A DNA stretch of 64,000 bases from Aeromicrobium ginsengisoli (GTDB taxonomy: Bacteria > Actinomycetota > Actinomycetes > Propionibacteriales > Nocardioidaceae), in NCBI RefSeq assembly GCF_004134905.2, contig NZ_SDPQ02000002.1:248001-312000 (forward strand). Reading direction: 5' to 3'. The notes under the pieces are model-generated. The model saw nothing but the letters and a program-made list of their open reading frames with translations, had not been told where the DNA came from and ran no database searches. Positions 38,397 to 47,789 of the stretch are shown piece by piece (within the stretch, counting starts at the first letter, position 1; the number at the start of each line of letters is the position of its first letter). The position numbers and the translations under genes were made by a program.

Positions 38397-39338
38397 TCAG
38401 ATCTTGCGGAGGCGGACCCATTCGACCGAGTGATCGGGTCCCTTCCGCAGGACGAGGGATGCCCGCCCGCGGGTGGTCTGGATGTTCTCGCGCAGGTTGG
38501 GCAGGTTGATCGTGTCCCACAGCTCGCCAGCGCGGGCCTCCGCCTGCTCGTCGGTCAGTGCGCTGTAGCGGTGGAAGTAGGACGCGGGGTCCGCGAACGC
38601 GGTCTTGCGCAGCGTCAGGAAGCGGTCGACGTACCAGCGGCGCAGGTCGCGGCCCGAGGCGTCGACGTAGATCGAGAAGTCGAAGAAGTCGCTGACCGCG
38701 AGGCCGGGGCTGCCGTCGCCGCGGGGCCGCGCCGGCGCGAGGACGTTGAGGCCCTCCACGATGACGATGTCGGGCGCCTTGAGCGTCACGACCTCCTCGG
38801 TGCGGTCGTAGGTGAGGTGCGAGTAGACCGGCGCGGAGACGACCTCGACGCCGGACTTGACCTCCATGACGAACCGGAGCAGCGCCTTGCGGTCGTACGA
38901 CTCGGGGAAGCCCTTGCGCTCCAGCAGCCCGCGGCGCTCGAGCTCGGCGTTGGGGAACAGGAAGCCGTCGGTCGTGACCAGGTCGACGACGGGGTGGTCG
39001 GGGGAGTGCGACAGCAGCTCGCGGAGCAGCCGCGCCGTGGTCGACTTGCCGACCGCGACGGACCCGGCGATGCCGATGACGAAGGGCGTGCGGTTGGCCT
39101 GCGGAGCGTGGAGGAAGGCCTCGGTGGCCTGGTAGAGCGCACCGGCGAGGCGTACGCGCATGCTGATCAGCTGCGTCATCGGCAGGTAGACCTGGCGGAC
39201 CTCCTCGAGGTCCAGCTCGTCGCCGAGTCCTCGTACGCGCTCGATCTCGGCCGGCTGCAGCGGTTGCGGGGCGTCACCGGCGAGCGCGGCCCATGCGGCG
39301 CGTTCGAGCTCGACATACGGTGACTGGTCGCGCGTCAT
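38397..39338 (-). CDS. coaA: Type I pantothenate kinase
   Basis: 313 residues. Phosphorylates pantothenate, the controlled step of CoA synthesis. The P-loop [12 protein letters not shown] is at 89-100; other conserved parts are [25 protein letters not shown] and [12 protein letters not shown]. Start at ATG 39338; GAGAAT lies 6 nt upstream on the minus strand, a weak leaderless -10. Divergent from glmS. Confidence 0.97.
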   Translation of the reverse strand: MTRDQSPYVELERAAWAALAGDAPQPLQPAEIERVRGLGDELDLEEVRQVYLPMTQLISMRVRLAGALYQATEAFLHAPQANRTPFVIGIAGSVAVGKSTTARLLRELLSHSPDHPVVDLVTTDGFLFPNAELERRGLLERKGFPESYDRKALLRFVMEVKSGVEVVSAPVYSHLTYDRTEEVVTLKAPDIVIVEGLNVLAPARPRGDGSPGLAVSDFFDFSIYVDASGRDLRRWYVDRFLTLRKTAFADPASYFHRYSALTDEQAEARAGELWDTINLPNLRENIQTTRGRASLVLRKGPDHSVEWVRLRKI

Positions 39339-39427
39339 GCCGCCATTCTCGCGCCTGCCTCGTATGACGGGCACACGCGGTCCCCTCGCAGGCCTCACGC
39401 GACGGCGGTGGCCACCCGTCGCGCCGG

Positions 39428-39433
39428 TAGTCT
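39428..39433 (+). promoter_or_regulatory. -10 element of a leaderless promoter (glmS)
   Basis: TAGTCT lies 7 nt before the glmS ATG at 39441. A leaderless mRNA leaves no room for the glmS ribozyme found in Firmicutes. Confidence 0.55.
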
Positions 39434-39440
39434 GGACCCC

Positions 39441-41285
39441 ATGTGTGGAATCGTCGGATATGTCGGACAGCGCTCTGCGCTCGACGTCGTCATGGGTGGC
39501 CTGAGGCGTCTTGAGTACCGCGGGTACGACTCCGGCGGAGTCGCGCTCGTCCATGAGGGCACGATCGTGTCGGCCAAGAAGGCCGGCAAGCTCGTCAACC
39601 TCGACGCCGAGCTCGAGGCCCGGCCGCTGCCGGTCGCTCACACGGGCATCGGCCACACGCGCTGGGCGACGCACGGCGCACCCAACGACCGCAACGCACA
39701 CCCGCATCTCGATCAGACCGGTCGCATCGCGGTCGTGCACAACGGCATCATCGAGAACTTCGCGACGCTGCGCGCAGCGCTCGAGGCCAGCGGACACGAG
39801 CTGCTCTCCGAGACCGACACCGAGATCGTCGCGCACCTGCTGCACGACGAGCTCGAGCACACCGACGACCTGCCCGAGGCCGTACGCGCCGTGTGCCGCA
39901 AGCTCGAGGGCGCGTTCACCCTGGTGATCTGCGACGCCGCCAAGCCCGACGTCGTCGTCGGCGCCCGCCGCAACTCCCCGCTGGTCGTCGGCCGCGGAGA
40001 CGGCGAGAACTTCCTCGGCTCGGACGTCGCGGCGTTCATCGAGTTCACCCGCGACGCGATCGAGCTCGGCCAGGACCAGGTCGTCACGATCACGCCGGAC
40101 GACATCGTCGTGACCGACTTCGACGGCAACCCCGCGGAGACCAAGGAGTACCACGTCGACTGGGACGTGTCGGCTGCCGAGAAGGGTGGCTACGACTGGT
40201 TCATGCTCAAGGAGATCGCCGAGCAGCCGCAGGCCGTCGCCGACACGCTGCTGGGCCGGCACTCCGCCGACGGTCGCCTGCAGCTCGACGAGATGCGGCT
40301 GTCCGACAGCGAGCTGCGCGACGTCGACCGCATCATCATCGTGGCGTGCGGCACCGCGGCGTACGCGGGGCTCGTGGCCAAGTACGCCATCGAGCACTGG
40401 ACCCGCATCCCCTGCGAGGTCGAGCTGGCCTCGGAGTTCCGCTATCGCGACCCGATCATCGACCGGTCGACCCTCGTCGTGTCGATCAGCCAGTCCGGCG
40501 AGACGATGGACACCCTCATGGCGGTTCGCTATGCCCGCCAGCAGAAGGCCCGCGTGCTGTCGATCTGCAACACCAACGGCTCGACGATCCCGCGCGAGTC
40601 CGACGCCGTGATCTACACCCACGCGGGACCGGAGATCGCGGTCGCCTCGACCAAGGGCTTCCTCGCCCAGATCGTCGCGTGCTACCTGCTCGCGCTCTAT
40701 CTCGCGCAGGTCAAGGGCACCAAGTACGGCGACGAGATCAGCGACATCATCGCCGACATCCAGCAGATCCCGGCCGCGGTGCAGCGGATGCTCGACGACG
40801 GTGACCAGATGCGCAAGCTCGCCGCCGATCTCGCGGGTTCGCGGTCGATCCTGTTCCTCGGCCGTCACGCGGGCTATCCGGTCGCGCTCGAGGGTGCGCT
40901 CAAGCTCAAGGAGCTGGCCTACATCCACGCCGAGGGCTTCGCCGCCGGCGAGCTCAAGCACGGGCCGATCGCGCTGATCGAGGAGGGTCTGCCGGTCTTC
41001 GTCGTCGTGCCGCCCAAGGGCCGTGACCAGCTGCAGGAGAAGACCGTCAGCTCGATCCAGGAGATCCGCGCCCGCGGCGCTCGTACGATCGTCCTCGCGG
41101 AGGACGGTGACGAGGACGTCGTGCCGTACGCGGATCACCTCGTCCGGCTGCCCAAGGTCCCGACGCTGCTGCAGCCGCTCGTCGCGGTCGTGCCGCTGCA
41201 GATCTTCGCCAGCGAGTTCGCCTCGGTCCTGGGCCACGACGTCGACCAGCCCCGCAACCTGGCCAAGTCCGTCACGGTCGAGTAG
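39441..41285 (+). CDS. glmS: Glutamine-fructose-6-phosphate aminotransferase (isomerising)
   Basis: 614 residues. Makes glucosamine-6-phosphate from fructose-6-P and glutamine. Cys2 ([10 protein letters not shown]) is the glutaminase nucleophile once Met is removed, so the start must be ATG 39441. The class II glutaminase domain spans about 1-220. Two SIS domains follow (about 290-420 and 460-600), with [12 protein letters not shown] binding the sugar phosphate and the C-terminal [11 protein letters not shown]. Confidence 0.98.
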   Translation: MCGIVGYVGQRSALDVVMGGLRRLEYRGYDSGGVALVHEGTIVSAKKAGKLVNLDAELEARPLPVAHTGIGHTRWATHGAPNDRNAHPHLDQTGRIAVVHNGIIENFATLRAALEASGHELLSETDTEIVAHLLHDELEHTDDLPEAVRAVCRKLEGAFTLVICDAAKPDVVVGARRNSPLVVGRGDGENFLGSDVAAFIEFTRDAIELGQDQVVTITPDDIVVTDFDGNPAETKEYHVDWDVSAAEKGGYDWFMLKEIAEQPQAVADTLLGRHSADGRLQLDEMRLSDSELRDVDRIIIVACGTAAYAGLVAKYAIEHWTRIPCEVELASEFRYRDPIIDRSTLVVSISQSGETMDTLMAVRYARQQKARVLSICNTNGSTIPRESDAVIYTHAGPEIAVASTKGFLAQIVACYLLALYLAQVKGTKYGDEISDIIADIQQIPAAVQRMLDDGDQMRKLAADLAGSRSILFLGRHAGYPVALEGALKLKELAYIHAEGFAAGELKHGPIALIEEGLPVFVVVPPKGRDQLQEKTVSSIQEIRARGARTIVLAEDGDEDVVPYADHLVRLPKVPTLLQPLVAVVPLQIFASEFASVLGHDVDQPRNLAKSVTVE

Positions 41286-41302
41286 ATGACGATCAACGCG
41301 GT

Positions 41303-41344
41303 CCTTGAGCCTGTCGAAGGGACGTCCTCTCGACAGGCTCAAGG
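41303..41344. repeat. REP-like palindromic repeat, copy 2
   Basis: CCTTGAGCCTGTCGAAGG, a 6-base centre, and CTCTCGACAGGCTCAAGG. Same family as 31666-31704. It lies 17 nt after the glmS stop and may double as a terminator. Confidence 0.8.
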
Positions 41345-41353
41345 AGCGGGCTG

Positions 41354-41359
41354 CAGGAT
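41354..41359 (+). promoter_or_regulatory. -10 element of a leaderless promoter (acpS)
   Basis: CAGGAT lies 6 nt before ATG 41366, with no ribosome-binding site. Confidence 0.4.
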
Positions 41360-41365
41360 CGAGCC

Positions 41366-41719
41366 ATGACCATTCTGGGCATCGGGGTGGACGTGGTGGA
41401 TCTGGCGCGCTTCGCCGAGACCCTCGAACGTACGCCGACGATGCGCAGCCGGTTGTTCACCGACGCCGAGGCGCACCTGCCGGTCGAGTCGCTCGCGGGA
41501 CGCTTCGCCGCCAAGGAGGCGTTCGTCAAGGCGCTGCGAGCGCCCGCCGGCATGTCGTGGCAGGACATCGAGGTCGTCAACGGTCCGCAGGGTGCTCCGG
41601 AGTTCCAGCTCTACGGTGCGGCGCTCGACCGGGCCAAGGAGCTCGGCATCACGACAGCCCACCTGTCGATCTCCCACGACACGAGCGTGGCGACGGCGTT
41701 CGTGGTGGCTGAATGCTGA
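41366..41719 (+). CDS. acpS: Holo-[acyl-carrier-protein] synthase
   Basis: 117 residues. Transfers 4'-phosphopantetheine from CoA to ACP. The Mg-binding Asp is in [12 protein letters not shown] and the Glu in [12 protein letters not shown]; the end [16 protein letters not shown] is typical. Overlaps nnr by 7 nt, so translation of the two is linked. CoA itself comes through coaA, encoded just upstream on the other strand. Confidence 0.96.
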   Translation: MTILGIGVDVVDLARFAETLERTPTMRSRLFTDAEAHLPVESLAGRFAAKEAFVKALRAPAGMSWQDIEVVNGPQGAPEFQLYGAALDRAKELGITTAHLSISHDTSVATAFVVAEC

Positions 41720-43110
41720 GTGCCCACACCGTCGGCGACATCCGTGCCGCCGAGGAGGCGCTCGCCGCGACGCTTCCCGATGGTGAGCTCATGCGGAGGG
41801 CTGCGCGGGGGCTTGCCGACAGCTTGGGGCTGATCCCGGCCGGCGAGGTCGTGGTGTGCCTGATCGGGCCGGGCAACAACGGCGGCGATGCGCTGTATGC
41901 CGCGACCCACCTGCTGGACCGTGGCGTCCGGGTCGACCTGTGCCTGCTCGACGAGTCCACGGTGCACGCCGAGGGGCTGGCCGCTGCCCAAGCGGCGGGA
42001 GCCCAGCTCGTCAAGGCACCCGGCGGGCAGCATTGGTGCCTCGACGCGATCTTCGGCATCGGCGCGCGCCCGGGACTCACCGGCAAGGCCGCGGAGTGGG
42101 AGAGCTGGCTCGACCACGAGCGGCCCTACACGTTCGTGGTCGACGTGCCGTCGGGCGTCGACGTCGACGGAGCGACGCTGCCCGGCGTCCACATCGGCGC
42201 AGAGGCGACGGTGACCTTCGGGACCTACAAGAACGCCTTGCTCGCCGACCCCGCGGCGGGCGCAGCCGGCACGGTCTCCCTGGTCGACATCGGGCTCGCT
42301 CCCCATCTGCCCTCGCCGTCGATCGAGGCGATCGACGCCTTCGACGGTCACCTGCTCGATCGGGCGCTGCCGGACGAGCGCTCGCACAAGTACTCCCGCG
42401 GCGTGCTGGGCATCGCCGCTGGCTCGGAGCAGTACGCCGGCGCGGCGCACCTCTGCGTCGCCGGCGCCCAGGCGGGGCTGGCCGGGATGATCCGGTTCGT
42501 CGGCAGCGCGGCGCTCAGCCAGCGCGTCGTCGACCGGGCACCCGAGGTCGTGGCCGGGCGGGGCCGAGTGCAGGCCTGGGTCGTGGGACCCGGCAGCGGC
42601 GATGACGCCGAGTCACAGCTCGCGATGGCGCTCGAGGACGGCGTGCCGGTCGTGGTGGATGCGAGCGCGCTGCAGCACGTACCCGATCGGTTCGAGGTCC
42701 CCGCACTGCTGACGCCGCACGCCGGCGAGCTCGCCGCGATGCTGGACACGACGCGCGAGCAGGTCGAGGGTGACCCGCTCGGGCACGCCACCGCGGCCGC
42801 CCAACGTTGGAACGCCACGGTGCTGCTCAAGGGCCGCCGCACGCTCGTCGCGCAGACCGGAGCGCCGACACGGGTCAACCTCAGCGGGTCGGCCTGGCTC
42901 GGCACCGCCGGCGCGGGCGACGTGCTCGCCGGGTTCGCCGGTTCGCTGCTCGCTGCGGGCCTCGACCCGCGCGACGCGGGATCCGTCGCGGCGTACCTCC
43001 ACGGCGTCGCCTCGGTCCAGGCCAATCCCGACGGTCCGATCGTCGCCACCGATGTCGCGTACGCGCTACCGTCGGCGGTCGCTGCGTTCGTACGAGGGGA
43101 CCTCGCGTGA
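41713..43110 (+). CDS. nnr: Bifunctional NAD(P)H-hydrate epimerase / ADP-dependent NAD(P)H-hydrate dehydratase
   Basis: 465 residues. Repairs hydrated NAD(P)H. The N-terminal YjeF_N epimerase domain (about 1-205: GPGNNGGDALYAATHLLDRG, FGIGARPGL, VDVPSGVDVDG) is followed by the C-terminal ribokinase-like dehydratase (about 225-460: LLTPHAGELAAML, LLKGRRT, GSAWLGTAGAGDVLAGFAGSLLA). ATG 41713 overlaps acpS, and its stop overlaps alr as GTGA. The acpS-nnr-alr order is common in actinobacteria. Confidence 0.96.
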   Translation: MLSAHTVGDIRAAEEALAATLPDGELMRRAARGLADSLGLIPAGEVVVCLIGPGNNGGDALYAATHLLDRGVRVDLCLLDESTVHAEGLAAAQAAGAQLVKAPGGQHWCLDAIFGIGARPGLTGKAAEWESWLDHERPYTFVVDVPSGVDVDGATLPGVHIGAEATVTFGTYKNALLADPAAGAAGTVSLVDIGLAPHLPSPSIEAIDAFDGHLLDRALPDERSHKYSRGVLGIAAGSEQYAGAAHLCVAGAQAGLAGMIRFVGSAALSQRVVDRAPEVVAGRGRVQAWVVGPGSGDDAESQLAMALEDGVPVVVDASALQHVPDRFEVPALLTPHAGELAAMLDTTREQVEGDPLGHATAAAQRWNATVLLKGRRTLVAQTGAPTRVNLSGSAWLGTAGAGDVLAGFAGSLLAAGLDPRDAGSVAAYLHGVASVQANPDGPIVATDVAYALPSAVAAFVRGDLA

Positions 43111-44231
43111 CGGCGCCACAGGCCGAGGCGGTCATCGACCTCGACGCGTTCCGGGCCAACATCGCCGCGCTCAAGGCGTGCGCACCGCAGTCGGCGTTCA
43201 TGACGGTGGTCAAGGCCGATGGCTACGGTCACGGTGCGGCGCGGGTGGCTCGGGCAGCGCGTGACGCCGGGTCCGAGTGGCTCGGCGTGGCGACCCTCGA
43301 CGAGGCACTTGCGCTGCGGCGGGCCGGCGACCGGGGCGATCTGCTGTGCTGGCTCGCGGCGCCCGGTGCCGACTTCGCCGCGGTCATCGACGCCGGGGTC
43401 GAGGTCACCGCGTCTTCGACCGATCAGCTCGCCGAGATCCTCGCGGCGCCGGCGACCGTACGCCCGAAGGTCCAGCTCAAGGTCGACACGGGGCTGTCGC
43501 GCAACGGCGCGTTCGGCGAGCAGTGGACCGAGCTCGTGGCCGCCGCCACCGTGGCTCAGATGGGCGGGGCGGTCGAGATCACCGGCGTGTGGTCGCACCT
43601 CGCCTGTGCCGACGAGCCCGGGCACCCCGCCAACGGCGCGCAGGAGGCGGCGTTCAACGCTGCGGTCGACGAGCTCAGGGCGGCCGGTGTCGAGCCGGCG
43701 CTGCGGCACCTCAGCAACTCAGCTGCGACATTGACCAGACCGTCGGCACATTTCGAGCTCGTCCGCGTCGGTATCGCGGCCTACGGCATCCGGCCGGATC
43801 CCCGCATGACGTACGAGACTGCACTGACCCCCGTCATGACGTTGCGGGCGCGTCTCGCTGCGGTCAAGCGCGTCCCGGCGGGTGCCAGCGTGTCGTACGG
43901 CCACACCTGGACCGCCGAGCGTGAGACGACGCTGGGCCTCGTGCCGATCGGCTACGGCGAGGGCATTCTGCGCACCGCGTCCAACCGCGCCGAGGTCGGC
44001 TTCGCAGGTGGACGCGCGCGCCAGGTCGGCGTGGTGTGCATGGACCAGTTCGTCGTCGACCTCGGTGACGCCGAGGCTGCTCGCGGCGACCTGGTCACGG
44101 TGTTCGGACCCGGCGCTGATGGCGAGCCGACTGCCGAGGACTGGGCCGAGGCCGCGGGCACCATCGCGTACGAGGTCGTCACCCGACTCGGTGGCCGCAT
44201 CGAGCGTACGTACGTGGGGGAGTCTGAATGA
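43107..44231 (+). CDS. alr: Alanine racemase
   Basis: 374 residues. PLP enzyme that makes D-Ala for peptidoglycan. The PLP lysine is Lys36 in VVKADGYGHGA; the second catalytic residue is Tyr in SVSYGHTW (about 265). The C-terminal beta domain ends in ERTYVGE. Starts at GTG 43107 within the nnr stop codon region. Confidence 0.97.
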   Translation: MTAPQAEAVIDLDAFRANIAALKACAPQSAFMTVVKADGYGHGAARVARAARDAGSEWLGVATLDEALALRRAGDRGDLLCWLAAPGADFAAVIDAGVEVTASSTDQLAEILAAPATVRPKVQLKVDTGLSRNGAFGEQWTELVAAATVAQMGGAVEITGVWSHLACADEPGHPANGAQEAAFNAAVDELRAAGVEPALRHLSNSAATLTRPSAHFELVRVGIAAYGIRPDPRMTYETALTPVMTLRARLAAVKRVPAGASVSYGHTWTAERETTLGLVPIGYGEGILRTASNRAEVGFAGGRARQVGVVCMDQFVVDLGDAEAARGDLVTVFGPGADGEPTAEDWAEAAGTIAYEVVTRLGGRIERTYVGESE

Positions 44232-45205
44232 GTCGTACGGCGAAGGTCGCGACGACCGCCGGGGCGTTCGTGGCCGCCGGCGTCGTCGCCACGCTGCTCA
44301 ACGGCCGGCAGCGGCACCAGCGGCGGTTGCGGCGCGGCGAGGACGTCGAGTTCGGCTCGGTCCACAGTGATCCCGTGCAGGTCACCGCGACGGACGGGGT
44401 GCTGCTCAACGCCGAGATCGACGAGGCCGAGCGCAAGACCCCGACGGTCGTGTTCGTGCACGGCTGGGTCGAGTCGATCGACGTGTGGCACTACCAGCGG
44501 CTCGCCCTGCGCGGCAAGGTTCGCATGGTGTTCGTCGATCTGCGCTCGCACGGTGAGTCAGGTCGTTCCTACCTCGACAACTCGTCGATCCCGCATCTCG
44601 CCGACGACCTGCGCACCGTCATCAGCACGCTGGTGCCGCGCGGGCCGATCGTGCTCGTGGGCCACTCGATGGGTGGCATGGCGATCATGGAGCTCGCCGC
44701 AGCGGAGCCCAAGCAGTTCGGCCGCCGGGTCAAGGGCGTCGTGCTGATCGCCACGAGCTCGGGCAAGCTGATGCGCAGCAGCCCGGCCCTGCGCTACCTG
44801 ATCCCGTTCCTGCGCGTCGCGTCGCCCGTGCTGGACTGGGGTCGTACGTTCAACAGCTATTCGATCGTTCGGCGGTGGGGCCTCGGCCCGAACGCGCAGG
44901 AGCGCCACGTCGACATGACCAACGAGCTGATCCTGAAGTCGCCGACGCATGTGCTGATGGACTTCTACCCCAACTTCGTCTCCCTCGACCTGACCTCCGG
45001 CCTCGAGGTCATGGGCAAGGCCACGACGGTGGTCGTCGGCGGCACGGCCGACCTCATCACGCCGATCAAGCACAGCCGGCGCCTCGCCGAGGCGATTCCC
45101 GGCGCCAAGCTCGTCGCGCTCGACGACGTCGGCCACATGGTGATGTTCGAGGAGCACGAGAAGGTCACCGAGGTCATCGAGGACGTCCTGGAGGGACTCA
45201 CATGA
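44228..45205 (+). CDS. Alpha/beta-fold hydrolase
   Basis: 325 residues. A short hydrophobic N-terminal segment (TAGAFVAAGVVATLL) may anchor it. The nucleophile elbow is GHSMGGMA (about residues 145-152), the oxyanion region FVHGWVES, the acid GGTADLITP and the His DVGHMVMFEEH near the end. Substrate unknown; in M. tuberculosis a lipase-like hydrolase also sits between alr and tsaE. Overlaps alr and the next gene by ATGA junctions. Confidence 0.9.
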   Translation: MSRTAKVATTAGAFVAAGVVATLLNGRQRHQRRLRRGEDVEFGSVHSDPVQVTATDGVLLNAEIDEAERKTPTVVFVHGWVESIDVWHYQRLALRGKVRMVFVDLRSHGESGRSYLDNSSIPHLADDLRTVISTLVPRGPIVLVGHSMGGMAIMELAAAEPKQFGRRVKGVVLIATSSGKLMRSSPALRYLIPFLRVASPVLDWGRTFNSYSIVRRWGLGPNAQERHVDMTNELILKSPTHVLMDFYPNFVSLDLTSGLEVMGKATTVVVGGTADLITPIKHSRRLAEAIPGAKLVALDDVGHMVMFEEHEKVTEVIEDVLEGLT

Positions 45206-46170
45206 CCGCCTTGAATGTCATCCACGCCGGGCCGGAGCACGCCCCGCAGATCGTCGACATCATCCACCGTTCGTTCGGGGCCCGTCCCGCCCTCGACCCG
45301 CCGTCGACGGCGTCGGAGGAGACCGTCGAGTCGGTCGCCGCGGTGCTAGGGACGGCTGGGGGGCTGCTGGTCGAGCGTCGCGGGCTGCCGATGGGCGCGA
45401 TGCTGTTCGACGAGTCGCGGCCCGGCCAGCTCGGCCTCAAGCGGGTCTGCGTCGATCCCGACATCCAGGCGCGCGGCGTCGCATCGGCGATGGTCGGTGT
45501 CGCCGAGGACACCGCCGAGGAGCGCGGCAAGGACGGCATCTGGCTCGACGTGCGCGAGGAATTGCCCGAGACGGTCCAGTTTTGGTCGCGGCGGCTCTAC
45601 CACCCGGTCGGCCGCGATCGCCAGTTCATCGAGTTCGGCAAGACGCTGTGGCTGGCCCGCGAGGTGCCGACGCCCGACGAGATGCACGACCTCGCCGCCA
45701 AGCTGTCGACGCTGCTGCGGCCCGGCGACCTGCTCGTCCTGTCGGGTGATCTCGGCGCCGGCAAGACGACGTTCACCCAGGGCCTCGGCGAGGCGCTGAG
45801 CGTACGCGGTCCGATCACGTCCCCGACGTTCGTCATCGCTCGCACGCACCCGTCGCTCGCCGACGGCCCGCCGCTCGTGCACGTCGACGCCTACCGGCTC
45901 GGCAGCGCCGCCGAGCTCGACGACATCGACCTCGACGCCACGACCGAGGAAGCCGTCACGGTCGTCGAGTGGGGCGACGGCATGGCCGAGCAGCTCTCGG
46001 ACAGCTGGCTGCACGTACGCATCGAGGTGCGCGGCGCCCGGCCGATCGACCCCCTCGGCACGCCGCACGAAGGCGATCTTGTCGACGAGGCCGAGCCGCG
46101 CGTCGTGACGGTCAAGCCCCACGGCCCCCGCTGGGTCGGCGTACCCCTGCGCTCGACCCTCCTCTCCTGA
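45202..46170 (+). CDS. tsaE: GNAT acetyltransferase fused to TsaE (t6A complex ATPase)
   Basis: 322 residues in one frame. Residues 1 to about 150 are a GNAT domain with the CoA loop DPDIQARGVASAMV (86-99). Residues about 155-322 are TsaE: P-loop GDLGAGKTT (182-190), SPTFVIARTH, LVHVDAYRLGSAAELDDI and VVEWGDGM. TsaE powers the TsaB-TsaD cycle that makes N6-threonylcarbamoyl-A37 of tRNA. Stand-alone TsaE is about 150-160 residues, so this is a true fusion or a readthrough of two joined genes. ATG 45202 overlaps the hydrolase stop. Function of the GNAT part is unknown. Confidence 0.92.
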   Translation: MTALNVIHAGPEHAPQIVDIIHRSFGARPALDPPSTASEETVESVAAVLGTAGGLLVERRGLPMGAMLFDESRPGQLGLKRVCVDPDIQARGVASAMVGVAEDTAEERGKDGIWLDVREELPETVQFWSRRLYHPVGRDRQFIEFGKTLWLAREVPTPDEMHDLAAKLSTLLRPGDLLVLSGDLGAGKTTFTQGLGEALSVRGPITSPTFVIARTHPSLADGPPLVHVDAYRLGSAAELDDIDLDATTEEAVTVVEWGDGMAEQLSDSWLHVRIEVRGARPIDPLGTPHEGDLVDEAEPRVVTVKPHGPRWVGVPLRSTLLS

Positions 46171-46174
46171 CCCC

Positions 46175-46308
46175 CGCTGACGAGTCACTCCGGTCACCGT
46201 GACGAGTCCCTCCGGTCAGTGTGAGGAGTCACTCGACTGGTGCCAAGTGACTCGTCGGCACGCACGGAGTGAGTCCTCAGCGCGATGGGAGTGACTCGTC
46301 AGCGTTAG
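46175..46308. repeat. Array of three direct and three inverted 22-bp repeats (large palindrome) before tsaB
   Basis: Units begin at exactly 22-bp steps: forward at 46178, 46200 and 46222 (TGACGAGTCACTCCGGTCA-like), inverted at 46243, 46265 and 46287 (GGAGTGACTCGTCAGCG-like). The outermost arms, 46175-46191 and 46288-46304, are exact 17-bp inverted repeats. The array fills nearly the whole gap between tsaE and tsaB and ends on the tsaB -10 hexamer. No ORF. No known repeat family is recognised. Confidence 0.85.
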
Positions 46309-46311
46309 GGT
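46306..46311 (+). promoter_or_regulatory. -10 element of a leaderless promoter (tsaB)
   Basis: TAGGGT lies 7 nt before the GTG at 46319 and overlaps the last base triplet of the repeat array. Confidence 0.5.
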
Positions 46312-46318
46312 TCATGGC

Positions 46319-46954
46319 GTGCTGCTGCTTGCGTTCGACACCGCCACCCCGGCCATCACGGTCGCCGTCCACGACGGCGAACGCGTCGTCGGTGAAGCTG
46401 CCGGCGAGGGCGCGATGGCGCACGGTGAGCTGCTCGCCCCGGCGATCAGGGACGCCGTCGCCCAGGCCGGCGCCACGATGGCCGACCTCACCGATGTCGC
46501 GGTCGGCGTCGGGCCCGGGCCGTTCACCGGCTTGCGGGTCGGCGTCGTCACGGCGTTGACCCTCGGCTCGACGCTGGGCCTGACGACCCACGGCGTCTGC
46601 ACGCTCGACATCATCGCGGCCGACACCCAGGTCGAGGGCGAGTTCCTGGTCGCCACGGATGCGCGCCGCAAAGAGGTCTACTGGGCCCGCTACGGAGCCG
46701 ATCACGTACGCCTTGACGGTCCACATGTCGACTTTCCGGCCGACCTCGCGAGCCGGCACCCCGACCTTCCGACGTACGGGCGAGGGGGCGAGCTCTACGA
46801 CGGTGTCCTCCGCGCGGCGGGCGAGGCGAACGATCCCCGCGCGGCGGCGTTGGCGCGGATCGTCGTCGCCGGTACGGCCGAGGCGTTGCCGCTCGAGCCG
46901 CTCTACCTGCGCCGCCCCGACGCCACTCCTTCGGTCGCGACCAAGCGCGCATGA
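46319..46954 (+). CDS. tsaB: tRNA threonylcarbamoyladenosine biosynthesis protein TsaB
   Basis: 211 residues, the inactive ASKHA-fold partner of TsaD. Markers LLLAFDTATPAITVAV at the start, VGVGPGPFTGLRVGV and DARRKEVYWARY. Shorter than E. coli TsaB by about 20 residues. GTG 46319 start; the end overlaps rimI by 4 nt. Confidence 0.95.
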   Translation: MLLLAFDTATPAITVAVHDGERVVGEAAGEGAMAHGELLAPAIRDAVAQAGATMADLTDVAVGVGPGPFTGLRVGVVTALTLGSTLGLTTHGVCTLDIIAADTQVEGEFLVATDARRKEVYWARYGADHVRLDGPHVDFPADLASRHPDLPTYGRGGELYDGVLRAAGEANDPRAAALARIVVAGTAEALPLEPLYLRRPDATPSVATKRA

Positions 46955-47382
46955 TCCGCGCGGCGGCTCTCGCCGACGTCGACGCGATCGTGGTGATCGA
47001 GAGCGACTGCTTCGGCACGGACGCCTGGAGCGCGACGCTCGTCGCCGCAGCGGTCGAGGGGGAGCGCAGCACCGTGTTGATCGACGACCTCGACGCGTAC
47101 GGGGTGATCGCGGTCGCCGGTGACGTCGCCGACCTCGAACGCATCGCCGTCATGCCCTCCCGCCGCCGGCAGGGCGTCGCCGGCCGGGTCCTCGACGCTC
47201 TGTGCGTCGCCGCCCGCGCGCAAGACGCCGATCGCATGCTGCTCGAGGTCGCGGCGGACAACGACGCGGCGATCGCGTTCTACGACGCGTACGGGTTCAC
47301 GACGATCAGCCGGCGCACCGGCTACTACCGTGGCGGCGTCGATGCGCTCGTCATGCAGCTCGAGCTCCAGGAGGACCGATGA
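46951..47382 (+). CDS. rimI: Ribosomal protein S18-alanine N-acetyltransferase
   Basis: 143 residues. Single GNAT domain with MPSRRRQGVAGRVLDAL (CoA loop) and NDAAIAFYDAYGFTTISRRTGYY, the standard RimI end. Transfers acetyl to the S18 N-terminus. Sits between tsaB and tsaD as in many bacteria. Overlaps tsaB and the next gene through ATGA. Confidence 0.93.
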   Translation: MIRAAALADVDAIVVIESDCFGTDAWSATLVAAAVEGERSTVLIDDLDAYGVIAVAGDVADLERIAVMPSRRRQGVAGRVLDALCVAARAQDADRMLLEVAADNDAAIAFYDAYGFTTISRRTGYYRGGVDALVMQLELQEDR

Positions 47383-47789
47383 GGAAGAACGTCAGCTCAC
47401 CGTCACCGTTCGAGGACGTCGTGGGCTACTCCCGCGTCGTCCGCGTCGGCAACAGCGCGTGGGTCGCCGGCACCACCGCGACCGTACGCGGTGAGGTCGT
47501 CGGGGTCGGCGATGCGTACGAGCAGGCGCGGGTGGCGTTCGGCATCGCGCTCGCGGCGCTCGGCACAGCGGGCCTCGAGACGCAGCACGTCGTCCGTACG
47601 CGGATGTACGTCACCGACATCGCCGACTTCGACGCGGTCGGCCGCGCACACAAGGAGATCTTCGACGTCGTACGCCCGGTGGCGACGATGGTGCAGGTCG
47701 TGGCGCTGGCCCGGCCCGAGCACCTCGTGGAGGTCGAGATCGACGCACACATTGCGCCCTCGGGGTGGCGTGGAAGGCTGGGCACATGA
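47379..47789 (+). CDS. RidA/YjgF-family protein
   Basis: 136 residues. Conserved positions: VVRVGNSAWVAGTTA, the QHVVRTRMYVTDIADFDAVG block and a C-terminal VALARPEHLVEVEIDAHIA. Many RidA members deaminate reactive enamine/imine intermediates with an Arg in the pocket (here within VVRTRMYV). Starts at ATG 47379 overlapping rimI; overlaps the DUF5709 gene. Confidence 0.88.
   Translation: MRKNVSSPSPFEDVVGYSRVVRVGNSAWVAGTTATVRGEVVGVGDAYEQARVAFGIALAALGTAGLETQHVVRTRMYVTDIADFDAVGRAHKEIFDVVRPVATMVQVVALARPEHLVEVEIDAHIAPSGWRGRLGT

Noticed and set aside
39339..39440. glmS ribozyme/riboswitch
   Set aside because: The gap is only 102 bp and shared with the divergent coaA; a -10 hexamer 7 nt before the ATG implies a leaderless mRNA.
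38397..41342. A 981-codon minus-strand open frame across coaA and the antisense of glmS
   Set aside because: Only the coaA part (38397-39338) has protein character. The remainder is the GC-rich shadow of glmS, which is intact on the plus strand.
46175..46308. CRISPR array
   Set aside because: The 22-bp units abut without spacers and half of them are inverted; no cas genes in the window.
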